DNA from: Neptunicoccus sediminis
GTDB taxonomy: Bacteria > Pseudomonadota > Alphaproteobacteria > Rhodobacterales > Rhodobacteraceae
Assembly (NCBI RefSeq): GCF_001719615.1
Contig: NZ_MDVX01000008.1
Span: forward strand, 248,001-312,000
Length of the DNA: 64,000 nucleotides
Direction: 5' to 3'
Each line of letters starts with the position of its first letter. Positions within the stretch are counted from its first letter, which is position 1. Positions 63,805-64,000 of this stretch are shown one piece after another. The notes under the pieces were generated by a model. It made no database searches. It had not been told where the DNA came from and worked only from the letters and a program-made list of their open reading frames with translations. The position numbers and the translations under genes are program-made.

Positions 63805-64000
63805 TGGCGCAGAAATTCGGTGGCGCCCACAGCCCCGCAGGACATGCGGACGATACCGCGCCTGCAGCCCAAAACTCGAACAAATTTCGCGGCCGTAAGG
63901 TTCACAAATCGGACATGCGGTCCAAACTGCTGTTTGCGCTGCCGTTGCCGCTGCTGTTCTCGGGCATTGGTGAGATGCGCGCGCAAAATGCCGGTGGTAT
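63804..64000 (+). CDS. XpaC-like protein (5-bromo-4-chloroindolyl phosphate hydrolysis family), partial
   Basis: The first 65 codons of a gene that runs off the window. MAQKFGGAHSP at the N-terminus, a polar stretch, then a hydrophobic helix (SKLLFALPLPLLFSGIG) resemble the XpaC-type proteins of Rhodobacteraceae, which often precede a TelA toxic-anion-resistance gene. The neighbouring TerC-family gene fits this. Identification rests on the N-terminus alone. Confidence 0.6.
   Translation, partial: MAQKFGGAHSPAGHADDTAPAAQNSNKFRGRKVHKSDMRSKLLFALPLPLLFSGIGEMRAQNAGG

Noticed and set aside
1-64000. CRISPR arrays, insertion sequences, prophage, tRNA or rRNA genes
   Set aside because: No spaced direct repeats, transposase or phage-type proteins, or tRNA-like cloverleaf with a T-loop signature were found on reading both strands.

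Overview
The window looks like chromosomal DNA of an alphaproteobacterium of the family Rhodobacteraceae (Roseobacter group). Signs of this are a ctaC-ctaB-coxF-ctaG-ctaE-surf1-thrC-M16 peptidase order, a methylmalonyl-CoA epimerase followed directly by a DUF1467 membrane protein, bioMNY biotin transport genes, a DUF1127 protein opposite a LysR regulator, and an alphaproteobacterial dcw cluster. I saw no insertion sequence, phage gene, CRISPR array, tRNA or rRNA. The DNA is mostly GC-rich housekeeping sequence with a few AT-rich control regions.

Layout. Positions 1-9.2 kb hold an accessory metabolic block: a molybdenum hydroxylase (a fused [2Fe-2S]/molybdopterin subunit cut by the window edge, plus an FAD subunit), a polar amino-acid-type ABC transporter, an AhpD-like protein, a DadA-like FAD oxidoreductase and a membrane hybrid histidine kinase. 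9.2-12.3 kb carries cobT, divergent cobS and a HisC-like aminotransferase. 12.8-18.8 kb has valS and a three-gene operon (racemase/isomerase, M24 peptidase, PLP lyase). 18.9-29 kb holds small metabolic and regulatory genes: a response regulator with a 27-bp tandem repeat, mce, a HisN-like phosphatase, an XRE regulator, a quinone oxidoreductase, LysR/DUF1127, a Bax1-type membrane protein, a sirtuin, a 2-hydroxyacid dehydrogenase, csaA, proC and a YbjN protein.

29.2-41.4 kb contains pyrE, a short AMP-ligase/thiolase pair that runs toward bioY, bioMNY, and the large leftward aa3 cytochrome oxidase operon. bioM starts 3 nt after the M16 peptidase gene, so bioMNY may be co-transcribed with it. 41.5-47.1 kb reads rightward: tldD, dprA, topA. 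47.1-56.3 kb is the leftward cell wall and division cluster mraZ-rsmH-ftsL-ftsI-murE-murF-mraY-murD. A 623-bp control region separates mraZ from the RNase P RNA gene, whose 5' end overlaps the end of an ampD gene. 58-64 kb holds an excalibur-type lipoprotein, gatCA, tadA, a pseudouridine synthase, a cold shock protein, a TerC-type membrane protein, a 30-residue membrane peptide and the start of an XpaC-like gene.

No clearly new large system stands out. The most unusual signals are the rnpB/ampD overlap; 10-bp-phased TGG-type repeats upstream of mraZ; a thiolase lacking its second catalytic cysteine, paired with an undersized AMP ligase beside bioMNY; a 22-nt leader motif shared by distant genes; an EcfG-like promoter before terC; and several palindromes suited to specific repressors.
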